Notes under the pieces: generated by a model | Databases searched by the model: none | Seen by the model: the letters and a program-made list of their open reading frames with translations, nothing else | What the model was told of the DNA's origin: nothing | Shown here: piece by piece, positions 32,589-41,589 of the stretch | Layout of the letters: each line of letters starts with the position of its first letter | Numbering within the stretch: the first letter of the stretch is position 1 | Origin: an uncultured Lachnospiraceae bacterium | Lineage (GTDB): Bacteria; Bacillota; Clostridia; Lachnospirales; Lachnospiraceae | DNA length: 55,708 nucleotides | Direction of reading: 5' to 3' | Assembly (NCBI GenBank): GCA_910588845.1 | Contig: CAJURU010000021.1 | Location: 1-55,708, forward strand | Position numbers and translations under genes: made by a program

Positions 32589-32810
32589 TTAACCCTGTTT
32601 CTTCTGGATGAATTCGTCCAAATCATGGATCGTTTCAATTTTCTCATCCAGCTCAATCTCAATGCCGATTTCGTCTTCCAGCTCCATCAAAAGCTCCACC
32701 GTGTCCAGAGAATCAATCCCTAAATCTGAAAACTTGCTCTCCGGCTTTACAGCAGCCACATCACAACCAGTACGTTCCGATACAATTTTTGCAATAGCGT
32801 CAAAGTACAT
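32589..32810 (-). CDS. acpP: Acyl carrier protein
   Basis: A 73-residue acidic four-helix carrier. The phosphopantetheine site DLGIDSLDTVELLMELED has Ser in DSL (about residue 36). The start is ATG 32810 with GGAGG 9 bases upstream; a TTG two codons earlier is too close to that site. It is the first gene of the fatty acid operon. Upstream (32811-32990) is A/T-rich with a TATAAT near 32867 and a small hairpin, but no convincing -35 box and no clear FapR or FabT operator. Confidence 0.96.
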   Translation of the reverse strand: MYFDAIAKIVSERTGCDVAAVKPESKFSDLGIDSLDTVELLMELEDEIGIEIELDEKIETIHDLDEFIQKKQG

Positions 32811-32989
32811 AATCAAATGCCTCCAATCATTTTTTTCAACGGCTAAACGCCGCTTGTTGTTAGTATTATATATCAGTAAGTGTTCCCAATAATTACCTGT
32901 TGAGTTCCAAAAGCGTTCCTTTTTTATAAATTTATCTTCTTTCAGGAAGGATATTTTTACGCTTTAGCGTGACAAGCTCTTTCCTATAA

Positions 32990-33025
32990 GATAATAAAGC
33001 GCCTCCAGCATTTAGCCGGAGACGC
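32990..33025 (-). terminator. Terminator of the GH51 gene
   Basis: GCGCCTCCAGC (32999-33009) pairs with GCCGGAGACGC (33015-33025) around ATTTA with two weak pairs; on the minus strand it is followed by TTTATTATT. It separates the GH51 gene from the fatty acid operon. Confidence 0.8.
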
Positions 33026-33067
33026 TGATGCACGCTCATATTCAATAATTGCGATTTTTACGCGCGT

Positions 33068-36000
33068 TTATTTGACAGTTAGCTTAATCTTTACACTCTT
33101 CTTATTAAATGTCTTAATTGTGATTGTCGTTGTCCCTTTCTTTTTCGCTTTTACTTTACCGGATAAAGATACCGTGGCAATCTTCTTTTTGGAAGAAGTA
33201 TATGTGATCTTACCAACCGTGCCCTTGGGCAGCGTCACTTTAAAAGTTCCAGACTTGCCTTTCTTCAACGAAATCTTTTTCTTCTTCACTGCTTTCTTAT
33301 TGAAGGTGACCTTGGAAATCTTCTTAGGCGCTTTTTTGACGGTAATCTTAAATACCTTAGCCTTGTTTCCCGTCTTAGGAACAGCCTTAACAGTAACGGA
33401 ACCTGTCTTTTTCGCTTTCACTGCTCCCTTTGAACTCACAGTGGCAATCTTCGTGTTGGAACTCAGATACGTGCAGTTTTTCGTCTTTACGGAGTACGTC
33501 TCACCCACTCCCAAAGCTGCCTTCTTCGTAGAAGAAGCTTTCAATTTTACAAGCCCCCGCGCTGCGGTATCGAGATTCTTCTTCGCCGTATTTACCTGTG
33601 TCTGCGTTGCCTTGGCATTCTTGGCAATATTCTGCGCCGCTGTCAGTGCAGTTTTGAATTTCTTCCAGGTTGCGGACGTATAGTCAATCTGTTTCTTTGT
33701 CTTAGCCGTGGCGATGGAAGCATTGAGCGCCTTTTTATCAACCGTGGTCTCTACCGGCTTCTCTTCCGGCTTCTTCGTATGGTTCACCTTGACGACAGTG
33801 AGCGACATTGCCGGCGCTTCGTACGTCATTTGCCCGCCGTTCAGCGTTTTCTTTGTTGTAACCGGCGCAACCCTGGTCTGATTCTCCATCGTGTTCATAT
33901 CCATAGCATTGCCGGACAAACAAATCAGTTCCACTTGCGAACCGTCCTTGATACCCGGATAATTCAGCGTAATCTCCTTCGAGTAGTCCGCATGGTTTAC
34001 CAGCTTGGTATAAAGATCATAATCATCTTCAGAAGTCACATAATATAAGTCGGTCTGGTGTCCCGGTTTCTTATCGAAGACAGACGTATCGTCATTGTAC
34101 TCCTCCAATGTCGTGTCAATGATATGTTTGCCATAATTGTTGGAGTACATGGTCTGCACATAGTAACTCGGCGTACCGTAACTCTCAAAAGCATTGAACT
34201 TAATTAAGTTGTAATCCCAGTCGCGGCACCCTTCGCGCTCAAAAAGAGGTGCGTAAGAAGCATGACGGACAATATCTCCGTTGCGCTCCAGCCCGGTCAT
34301 GTAAGCCGCCTCACTGATCGCCGTATCAAGCACATTCTCCTTGGTGGTAGTAAGATGGCCCGCATACTCGCCGACAAATACATTACTGCCGCCCTCGTTC
34401 AGCCGTTTATAATTGTCATAAATATAATCTGAATTCAAGAGCGTGTTGTCGCCATCTCCCGTATAATTGATATAATAATGTTCGTCTACCAACGTCTCGC
34501 CCGGCATTTCCGAATTTGCCCAATTCCATGCGCTCGTATTCTGTCCTCCCTGATAGAAAGGGCCGGTGGAGGAGATCAAGGTAATTTTCCTGTTCGGATA
34601 ATGCTCTTTCACATACGTTTCCACATAATCCTTGATCCACTTGAAATTCGCATAATAGGAAATGTTCTTTTCGGGCTGCTCCCAATTCTCGTTACCAATG
34701 CCGAGATAATTCAAATCAAAGGGTTTCTCATGGCCATTCTGTACGCGTTTCTTAGCCCAGGACGCCTGCGTGGCGTCTGAACTGTCAGGGTCTCCCCAGC
34801 AATAATCAATCAGATGGGTCGCATGATCTGCAAACGGCTTCAACTGTTCTCCGCTGACAGACGCGGACGACGACTCCGTAAACTGGCAGAAAATACCTGC
34901 GCTGAGAATCGGAAATGCCTGCGCGCCCAGATCTTCGCAGAGTGTAAGAATCTCATGATAACCAAATTGATAGGACATCATATAACCATAATTATCCTGT
35001 CCTGTCCCATAATTCACAGATTTCCATGGGCTTCCCCAATAACTTCCAATAGCTCTTCTCTGTTCCAATGGCCCTACAGAATCCTCCCAGTTATAATAGC
35101 CGTCGCTTCCATAGCTCCCCTCTACCACACAACCGCCCGGAAAACGGATAAAGCCCGGTTTTAACTGCTGTAACTTTTCCACTAAATCCTTTCTGAGGCC
35201 TGCGCCATAGGAATAATTCTTATTGCCATACCCATAACCGTCGGTCGGAATCAGTGATACCATGTCAATATACATTGCATCTGCTGCGCCCGCCCCTTCA
35301 AAGGTCAGCACTAGCGTACCCAGCTTCTGTGCATTTCCAGTCAGGGATGCAGAAACTTTCTGCCAGGCGCCGTCTTTCTTCAAGGCCAGCGCTGCTTCAT
35401 TGGTAAGCGCATTCCCCGCATCATCCACAACTTTTACTTTGACCGTCCCCGCATAAGAACTGGCAGCCTTCATGTACATAGAGAAATCATACTTGACGCC
35501 ACTGCGAATGCCCATTGCTGATTTATCCAAAGAAGCCCTGCCCACAAATCCATGGTTGGACAATGTCTGGCTGCCGGTAATCTTAGCATAATTCATGTTA
35601 TTTTCGTTCAAGCCGTCTGTGCGCTCTACCACAAAATTAGCAGCGTTACTGCTGTCCCAGTGAAGCTTCCAGGATTTCTGGTCACCCTTTACTTCCGGCG
35701 CCGTGCTCTCATGCAGATTCTGATAATTCTCAAAGGAATTATTCTTCACCAGTTCCGCGGAAAGCCCGCCGTCTGCCGAACTGTTGATATCCTCATAAAA
35801 GACGCCGTACAGTTCTTGGCTGATATCCACACCCTTTTTCGTGCGGTCAATAGTCATCGCATATTCTGTCACTTTATCCGACAAAATCATAATCTCAACG
35901 TCTTTGTCCTTCTTGACTGCCGGCTTATCCGCCTTGCTGCAAGTCGCCGTCAGAACGACCTTCGTATTCTCGGAAGGGGGCGTAATTGTTCCATTGTCGG

Positions 36001-37261
36001 CAACTACACTTGAGTTCTTACTCTTCCAGGAGACATTTACTTCGTCATTCATCGCCTTTGACGGAAGCGTCAATTTCGTGCGGATACGACTTGCCACCCG
36101 TCCCTTCTTAACTTCGGGAATTTCCAGCGAGTTAGCTGCCGCCGACACAATAAATTCATCGCTGACATCGGAATAAACTTTCCAGCGGTACACACCAAGA
36201 GAATCTCCGGCAACCGTCATATACATACGAATACATTTCGTGTTAATCTCCTCAATTGAAATCTGATTGTACCTGTCATATTTTAAATAGTTCTTTTTGT
36301 GAGACTTGATGACTGCGTCTTTCCACGCCCCGGACGCATCCTTATACTGGAACCTGACATTAGAGGGAACCTTCATTCCTGCCTCGCTGCCATACCAGTA
36401 GACCTGGAAGGTTCTGGTAGTCACCGCCTCCTCCCAATCATACTGAATCCAACATTCGTCTCCCATTTTGAGGCCCGGTTCTCCCCAGTTCCCCCAGCCT
36501 TTGCCATTTCCGGCATTGGAATTTGGCGGGTCAAAACTCTCATTGTTGATACCATTGACCGTCTCCCAGGAGGATGTATAATGGGCGCTGGGCGCCGCAT
36601 AGACCGCCGCATCCGGCAGCGCCAGATCGGGACTGGCATCCTCGGGAGTCACCACGCTCGGTTTCGGAAAACTTGCCGGCACTTCACCCAGCAAATTCCA
36701 GTCATATACTGCAACCGGCTGATTATTTGCATGTACCATTGTCACACGAATTGCCGATGTGGTAATTTCTGTATCAAATTCATAGGTCTTCGTTACATTT
36801 CCCTGCATCTCCCATGTGCCTTTTCTGGCAATTTCAGTCCAGTTTCCAGCATCATTCTTATACTCTGCTTTGATACCCGCCGGTGTAAACACACCGCCGC
36901 CGTCATCATAAAATCGAATCGTCATGCCGGACAATGTGGCCATACGTTCGCCAAAATCATATTTCATCCACTGAGGACGCGAGGCAATCGCCGTATCGCC
37001 GTGCGCATTCCAAAATGAATTCATATTCTCATCTGCGAAATTATCCGCTCCCATTCCGTATCCGACGTAATTTACGGACGGCGTCGCATAATCACGCAGG
37101 GTTGGACTGTCGACATTCTGCCATCTATCCGCCGTTCCTAATATTTCCCCCTCTTCTGCGGCCATTACGACTGACGGCGTCTGCGGCGCCGAAACAGAAG
37201 TAAAGACCAAAGCTCCCGCCAGCAACAGGCTCGCCACGCCGCGTAATTTCTTTAATTTCAT
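33068..37261 (-). CDS. Secreted multidomain GH51 alpha-L-arabinofuranosidase
   Basis: A 1397-residue secreted enzyme. A signal peptide (MKLKKLRGVASLLLAGAL, cut near VMAAEE) is followed by two F5/8-type discoidin-like modules (about 45-190 and 205-365), a bacterial Ig-like domain (about 370-460), the GH51 N-terminal part (ELYGVFYEDINSSADGGLSAEL), an inserted carbohydrate-binding-like beta domain, and the catalytic barrel with acid/base Glu in GIGNENWEQP and nucleophile Glu in FVGEYAGH. Next are a FIVAR helical module and two Lys-rich BIG2-like domains. It releases arabinose from arabinan or arabinoxylan. The Lys-rich tail suggests binding to the anionic cell wall. The start is ATG 37261 behind AAGGAG. 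Confidence 0.88.
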   Translation of the reverse strand: MKLKKLRGVASLLLAGALVFTSVSAPQTPSVVMAAEEGEILGTADRWQNVDSPTLRDYATPSVNYVGYGMGADNFADENMNSFWNAHGDTAIASRPQWMKYDFGERMATLSGMTIRFYDDGGGVFTPAGIKAEYKNDAGNWTEIARKGTWEMQGNVTKTYEFDTEITTSAIRVTMVHANNQPVAVYDWNLLGEVPASFPKPSVVTPEDASPDLALPDAAVYAAPSAHYTSSWETVNGINNESFDPPNSNAGNGKGWGNWGEPGLKMGDECWIQYDWEEAVTTRTFQVYWYGSEAGMKVPSNVRFQYKDASGAWKDAVIKSHKKNYLKYDRYNQISIEEINTKCIRMYMTVAGDSLGVYRWKVYSDVSDEFIVSAAANSLEIPEVKKGRVASRIRTKLTLPSKAMNDEVNVSWKSKNSSVVADNGTITPPSENTKVVLTATCSKADKPAVKKDKDVEIMILSDKVTEYAMTIDRTKKGVDISQELYGVFYEDINSSADGGLSAELVKNNSFENYQNLHESTAPEVKGDQKSWKLHWDSSNAANFVVERTDGLNENNMNYAKITGSQTLSNHGFVGRASLDKSAMGIRSGVKYDFSMYMKAASSYAGTVKVKVVDDAGNALTNEAALALKKDGAWQKVSASLTGNAQKLGTLVLTFEGAGAADAMYIDMVSLIPTDGYGYGNKNYSYGAGLRKDLVEKLQQLKPGFIRFPGGCVVEGSYGSDGYYNWEDSVGPLEQRRAIGSYWGSPWKSVNYGTGQDNYGYMMSYQFGYHEILTLCEDLGAQAFPILSAGIFCQFTESSSASVSGEQLKPFADHATHLIDYCWGDPDSSDATQASWAKKRVQNGHEKPFDLNYLGIGNENWEQPEKNISYYANFKWIKDYVETYVKEHYPNRKITLISSTGPFYQGGQNTSAWNWANSEMPGETLVDEHYYINYTGDGDNTLLNSDYIYDNYKRLNEGGSNVFVGEYAGHLTTTKENVLDTAISEAAYMTGLERNGDIVRHASYAPLFEREGCRDWDYNLIKFNAFESYGTPSYYVQTMYSNNYGKHIIDTTLEEYNDDTSVFDKKPGHQTDLYYVTSEDDYDLYTKLVNHADYSKEITLNYPGIKDGSQVELICLSGNAMDMNTMENQTRVAPVTTKKTLNGGQMTYEAPAMSLTVVKVNHTKKPEEKPVETTVDKKALNASIATAKTKKQIDYTSATWKKFKTALTAAQNIAKNAKATQTQVNTAKKNLDTAARGLVKLKASSTKKAALGVGETYSVKTKNCTYLSSNTKIATVSSKGAVKAKKTGSVTVKAVPKTGNKAKVFKITVKKAPKKISKVTFNKKAVKKKKISLKKGKSGTFKVTLPKGTVGKITYTSSKKKIATVSLSGKVKAKKKGTTTITIKTFNKKSVKIKLTVK

Positions 37262-37390
37262 ATACCTTCTCCTTTCCTTTGCTATGAGGATCGCTCCCTT
37301 CCTCGTACAAGTAGTATTAATTATAGTTCCTGCGCCTGCATAGCTAAAGAATACTCTTTTAAGGTTATAGAAGAAATTTAAGGTAAATTT

Positions 37391-37429
37391 TATGGCGTAT
37401 GGACTATCAATACCGTTCCATACGCCATA
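37391..37429. other. 13-bp perfect inverted repeat after the ABC permease gene
   Basis: TATGGCGTATGGA (37391-37403) and TCCATACGCCATA (37417-37429) pair perfectly around a 13-base loop. There is no proper T tract on the minus strand. It is probably a transcript-end or stabilising stem-loop for the permease gene. Confidence 0.65.
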
Positions 37430-37512
37430 TCCTTGTTTTCTATTCTTTTTCATTCCTTGCCCTGGGCATATATTGCTCCCTCCCAGATTCAATGTCACGC
37501 ACAAGGACCTTT

Positions 37513-38304
37513 CTACACCGCTAAATCCTTCCTGCCATATATCACATGGGCAACAACGACGCCGGCTGCCAACACTGCTGCACCCAGAACTGTTCCCGCA
37601 AGATAAATTTCACCCGTGCTGAACAAATCCGCAGCATTGGCATAGGAAAATGGACTGAATAACTTATAATCCGCTAAATCCGGCACAACGCGCGCCATCA
37701 AATCATACGCATAGAGAAGCAGCACAACTCCTAACGAAAGTCCCAGTTTATTTTTCTTCTGAAAGGCTGATATACAAAAACATATCCCAGCAACTTCCAT
37801 CTGCATCAAAAGCTGCATGATATGGTAGAGGAAATATCTGTGAAAATCCATCTCTTCACCCAAAGCGACAATCGCTACAAGATATAATAATACACATAAT
37901 AAATTAAAGAGAAGAATATGCGAGACAGCGGCAGACCATTTTGCGAACACTGCTTTCTCTCTTCTTATCGGCAGCGAAAACAGAAATTCACTGGTATGCC
38001 CATCCTCCTCCTTGGAAAGTATATTGGCGCTGACGACTGCCGCGAACATGGCGCCGCCCAGTCCATGAATCGTCCCAATCTCCGTTGCATAAAAGCCAGC
38101 CAGCGTAGCAATACTTAACTGGCTCATACCAAATGCATCCGAAAACGCGCCCATAGAGGCAAAACTTTCCGTCATCCCGGACATAGTCTCTTTCATACTG
38201 GAAAAAAGCAGGATGCACATAGCGCCCATGCCGCCCACGCAAATTGCCCAGATGAGCAAGCTCTTCCAATATTCTTTTATCTCATGTTTATAAATTGTAA
38301 ACAC
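37513..38304 (-). CDS. ABC-2 type exporter permease
   Basis: A 263-residue membrane protein with six hydrophobic helices and the ABC-2 permease pattern: a cytoplasmic start IYKHEIKEYWKSLLIW, then EEDGHTSEFLFSLPIRREKAVFAKW between helices two and three. I place the start at GTG 38304, with AAGGAGG 6 bases upstream; the longer frame would run through the intergenic hairpin. Its partner is the ATPase encoded at 38404-39237. The exported substrate is unknown. Confidence 0.85.
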   Translation of the reverse strand: MFTIYKHEIKEYWKSLLIWAICVGGMGAMCILLFSSMKETMSGMTESFASMGAFSDAFGMSQLSIATLAGFYATEIGTIHGLGGAMFAAVVSANILSKEEDGHTSEFLFSLPIRREKAVFAKWSAAVSHILLFNLLCVLLYLVAIVALGEEMDFHRYFLYHIMQLLMQMEVAGICFCISAFQKKNKLGLSLGVVLLLYAYDLMARVVPDLADYKLFSPFSYANAADLFSTGEIYLAGTVLGAAVLAAGVVVAHVIYGRKDLAV

Positions 38305-38348
38305 AGCCCGCCTCCTTGCCAATCGAAGCCCCGCGTCTGACGAGGCAA

Positions 38349-38392
38349 CGAACATGCCATAAGGCTTAAATACCATCACCTTATGGCATGTT
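38349..38392. other. 15-bp perfect inverted repeat between ABC ATPase and permease
   Basis: GAACATGCCATAAGG (38349-38363) and CCTTATGGCATGTTC (38378-38392) pair exactly around a 14-base loop, 11 bases after the ATPase stop codon and 45 bases before the permease GTG. It has no T tract, so it may limit or stabilise the message between the two genes. Confidence 0.8.
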
Positions 38393-38403
38393 CATCCTAT
38401 AAG

Positions 38404-39237
38404 CTAATTACTCTCTGATTCATAAAAATGCATAAATATCTCATCCAAAGCCGGTTCCTCAATTAAAATATCCTCAATATCGTATCCTGCCAGATCACGC
38501 ACCAGCTCATTCATATCCCCTTTGTAAAGGTAGCTCTCCTGCCTGCCCTCTCTTTGCAGCTTTACCCTTTTGGCGTTTGTGCGCGTAATATTACCAACAG
38601 AATCCACGCAAAGAAGCTTGCCTTCCTTCATAATTGCCGCGTTCTGACAATAGTTTTTTATTTCAGAAAGGACATGCGTGGACAACATACAAGTTGCTCC
38701 TTCTGACACATACTCCTGGATCAGCTTAAAAAACTCACTCTGCATCAATGGGTCTAAACCGCTGGTGGGCTCGTCAAACACAAATAATTTCGGTCTGTGC
38801 TGCATGGCGCAGACAATGCCCACCTTCTTGCGGTTGCCGAGAGATAAATCGCTGATCTTCTTGTCTACATCTACTTGCAGACGCTGACACAATTTCTCCG
38901 CCTCCTTACGGCAGTCTTTTCCCCGCACTTCAGCAGCCATCTGGATCATCTCTTTTACCTTCATCGCCGGATAAAACATCGTTTCCGAGGGCATATAACC
39001 TACCTCGCTTAAAATGGCTTCCTTGTCGGTGCGTATATCCTTGTCAAAAATTCGGATACTGCCCTTCTGAAAACGAATTAACCCCAGCATGGAACGGATG
39101 GTCGTGGATTTCCCCGCCCCATTGGGACCCAAAAACCCAAAAATATCTCCCTCCGCCACCTGAAAGCTTACGTCTGTTACACCCCGGTGTTTTCCATAAT
39201 ATTTCGTCAGGTTATCTATCTCAATCACATTCTTCAT
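38404..39237 (-). CDS. ABC transporter ATP-binding protein
   Basis: A 277-residue ATPase: Walker A FLGPNGAGKSTT (about 37-48), signature LSLGNRKKVGI (about 133-143), Walker B LFVFDEPTSGLDPL (about 152-165) and switch His in STHVLSE. The C-terminal ~70 residues are the accessory region of drug/peptide exporter ATPases. The start is ATG 39237 after GGGGG. It powers the permease encoded downstream. It lies 61 bases after the chemoreceptor gene without an obvious terminator. Confidence 0.93.
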   Translation of the reverse strand: MKNVIEIDNLTKYYGKHRGVTDVSFQVAEGDIFGFLGPNGAGKSTTIRSMLGLIRFQKGSIRIFDKDIRTDKEAILSEVGYMPSETMFYPAMKVKEMIQMAAEVRGKDCRKEAEKLCQRLQVDVDKKISDLSLGNRKKVGIVCAMQHRPKLFVFDEPTSGLDPLMQSEFFKLIQEYVSEGATCMLSTHVLSEIKNYCQNAAIMKEGKLLCVDSVGNITRTNAKRVKLQREGRQESYLYKGDMNELVRDLAGYDIEDILIEEPALDEIFMHFYESESN

Positions 39238-39298
39238 GCTCTGCCCCCTTAACTGAACGTTCATCCATCAGATGTACCGTTCTATTATGTTACCACAA

Positions 39299-41272
39299 TC
39301 AATCGGAAGCAAGCGTAAAGCGATCCACTAATTCCTTCAGACCGACAGCCTCGGCGGAAAGCTGTTCGCTTGCAGCCGCGCTTTGCTCCGCAGTCGCGCT
39401 GTTGCTCTGCACAACAACAGAAATCTGATTGATCCCATCGGACACCTGTTCCACCGACTCCGACTGCTCATTGGAAACGATGGCGATACGGTCGATGGCT
39501 TCCACCACAGACTGAATACTTGTCACGACGCCAAGCAAAACATCCGCTGTATTTTGAGCAATTCCTGTACCGATATGTACTGCATCCGTAGAATGTTCTA
39601 TAAGTTCCGAAGTATTTTTCGCTGCCTGTGCAGATTTTCCCGCCAAATTACGAACTTCCTCCGCAACAACGGCAAATCCCTTTCCCGCGCTGCCGGCCCT
39701 TGCCGCTTCCACTGCCGCGTTCAGGGCAAGAATATTTGTCTGGAATGCAATATCATCTATGGTTTTAAGAATCTTTTCAATCTCCTCGGAACTGGTGCGA
39801 ATCTTTTCCATCGCCTCCACCAGATTCTGCATTTTCTGGTTGCACAGGAAAACTTCTTCACCCGTCTGATGCGTCTGGCTCCTGACATCCAGAGCCCCGT
39901 CCGCCGTATCTTTCACCTCATCAGAAATCATACTGATCCGCGCCGCCAATTCCTGAACCGAACCTGCCTGTTCCGTTGTTCCCTGACTAAGCGTCTGTGC
40001 GCTTGAGGATAACTGATTGCTGGCGTTCGCCACCTCTTGCGCCGAATGATTGACCTGACGCATGGCTCTGCTCAATCCTAACCTCATGTTGCGCATAGAA
40101 TGCAAAATATCCTGGAAACTGCCGACATATACTTCCTCATGCTCCGTATGGACATTGAGATTCTGATTCGCCATCTCGTTGAGCAAATAACTGATGTCAT
40201 GGATAACGATACGCAATCCTTCCACCAGTTCTTCCGTCGATTTTACAAGCACGCCCGTTTCATCCTTGTTGGAAACCTTAGGCATAGGCGTCTCTAAATC
40301 ACCCTCCACAAGCAGCTTCATCCGCTTCACACAAGCCTTCATAGGCCTGCCAATATTAAGCGCCAGAGCCAGCGCAACAATCACTGAAATCAATATGGAG
40401 ACTATAATCACCGCAATATTGACAACCATCGCATCGCGCGTAGATTCCAGATAATTGATCTGCGGTGCAGTCACTGCGATGCTCCAGCCGTCTGTATCGA
40501 GCACAGGCGCATACGCCGCAAACATTTTATGCTCTCCATTCGTATAACTTCCAAAGCCATTATTCCCCTGCCGCATCTGGGCATGGATCGCTGCCAACTC
40601 TTGCAGCGAAGGATCACTTTGCGCCTCCTCTTCTATATTTTGCACCGTGATCGTCTCAAGCGTAATGTCGGCAATCGTGCCGCCGGACTTATTAATCATA
40701 TAAGTTCTGCTATTTTCACCAATCTGAATCGCCGATACAATATCGTTCAAAAAAGTTTCATGCGGTACAAAATATACGACGCCTACAATGGAATTATCAG
40801 CGTTTCCTTCCGCATACAGAGGCGCCGCCACCATAATGGACAATTCCCCTGTAATTTTACTAATCAACGGTTCCGACACAAAAACATTTCCCTGCATAGC
40901 CTGACGTACATATTCGCGGTCCGAATAATCTTTTCCGTCAAAAATACTGACGCCATCCGCGCCAACAATATTTCCTCTCTGGAAACCATGCATGGAAACG
41001 CGCCCGTTGATGATTGCCTGCTTTTCTTCCACCGACACTTCCGGGTCTGACAATTGCGGAATGCATCCCACCTCCATGACAACGTTCTTATATGCCGCCA
41101 GTTCCTGCTGTGCGCGTCCTGCCGCCAGGACTGCCGTCTGGCTCATCATCTGCTCCACTGTAGACATGGTATTGTTGTAGTTCAACATAATACTTGAAGT
41201 TCCAGATGCGACCAGTCCAAGCATAACCGTCAAAATAAGACATACAGTGATTTTGGTACGAATGCTTTTCAT
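39299..41272 (-). CDS. Methyl-accepting chemotaxis protein (double Cache)
   Basis: A 657-residue chemoreceptor. Transmembrane helix 1 lies at about 7-28; an outer double-Cache ligand domain (about 35-275) includes FDGKDYSDREYVRQAM and YAPVLDTDGWSIAVTAP; transmembrane helix 2 is at about 283-306; then HAMP, a second linker, and the signalling domain with hairpin tip DDIAFQTNILALNAAVEAARAG (about 515-540). It lacks an obvious C-terminal CheR pentapeptide. It senses a small organic ligand and signals to CheA; no other chemotaxis gene is nearby. Confidence 0.95.
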   Translation of the reverse strand: MKSIRTKITVCLILTVMLGLVASGTSSIMLNYNNTMSTVEQMMSQTAVLAAGRAQQELAAYKNVVMEVGCIPQLSDPEVSVEEKQAIINGRVSMHGFQRGNIVGADGVSIFDGKDYSDREYVRQAMQGNVFVSEPLISKITGELSIMVAAPLYAEGNADNSIVGVVYFVPHETFLNDIVSAIQIGENSRTYMINKSGGTIADITLETITVQNIEEEAQSDPSLQELAAIHAQMRQGNNGFGSYTNGEHKMFAAYAPVLDTDGWSIAVTAPQINYLESTRDAMVVNIAVIIVSILISVIVALALALNIGRPMKACVKRMKLLVEGDLETPMPKVSNKDETGVLVKSTEELVEGLRIVIHDISYLLNEMANQNLNVHTEHEEVYVGSFQDILHSMRNMRLGLSRAMRQVNHSAQEVANASNQLSSSAQTLSQGTTEQAGSVQELAARISMISDEVKDTADGALDVRSQTHQTGEEVFLCNQKMQNLVEAMEKIRTSSEEIEKILKTIDDIAFQTNILALNAAVEAARAGSAGKGFAVVAEEVRNLAGKSAQAAKNTSELIEHSTDAVHIGTGIAQNTADVLLGVVTSIQSVVEAIDRIAIVSNEQSESVEQVSDGINQISVVVQSNSATAEQSAAASEQLSAEAVGLKELVDRFTLASD

Positions 41273-41392
41273 TTCAATGCTACCTCCTGCTCATATGGCT
41301 GAAATTATGGAATATTCAACGAATCCCAAATTATAAATCAATCATTGAGGTTCAAGATATTCAAAGGTTCAACCATACATATTTTTGTAATT

Positions 41393-41422
41393 ATTATAAA
41401 ATCTACCATTCCTGGTTGTCAA
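41393..41422 (-). promoter_or_regulatory. Chemoreceptor gene promoter (sigma-A type)
   Basis: On the minus strand TTGACA (41417-41422) and TATAAT (41393-41398) are 18 bases apart, about 120 bases before the start codon. No sigma-28 motif is seen here. The leader holds nothing else I can name. Confidence 0.75.
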
Positions 41423-41468
41423 CCACTATCTCTTTTTGTCAAACCTCCTTTTTTTATTTTTCGTGCAT

Positions 41469-41504
41469 AAAAGAGCAAGGCTGCATTCTTTGCTGCACCC
41501 TTGC
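41469..41504 (-). terminator. Terminator of the ECF-ABC operon
   Basis: GCAAGG (41475-41480) pairs with CCTTGC (41499-41504), with an inner TGCA-rich helix. On the minus strand it is followed by TCTTTTAT. Confidence 0.75.
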
Positions 41505-41589
41505 CCTTCCGCTTCCATAAAACTACCTTTCTTATAATGACACTCTTAATTTCACAGATTTACAAACAATTCCCGCAATGTCCCCTCCA

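Noticed and set aside
32811..32990. FapR- or FabT-type operator before acpP
   Set aside because: TTACTGATATATAATACTAA ends like a FapR site but the core does not match; no FabT dyad is visible.
33072..33683. Hydrophobic plus-strand frame opposite the Lys-rich end of the GH51 gene
   Set aside because: Antisense of Lys codons yields Phe/Leu, mimicking a membrane protein; no start signal or family resemblance.
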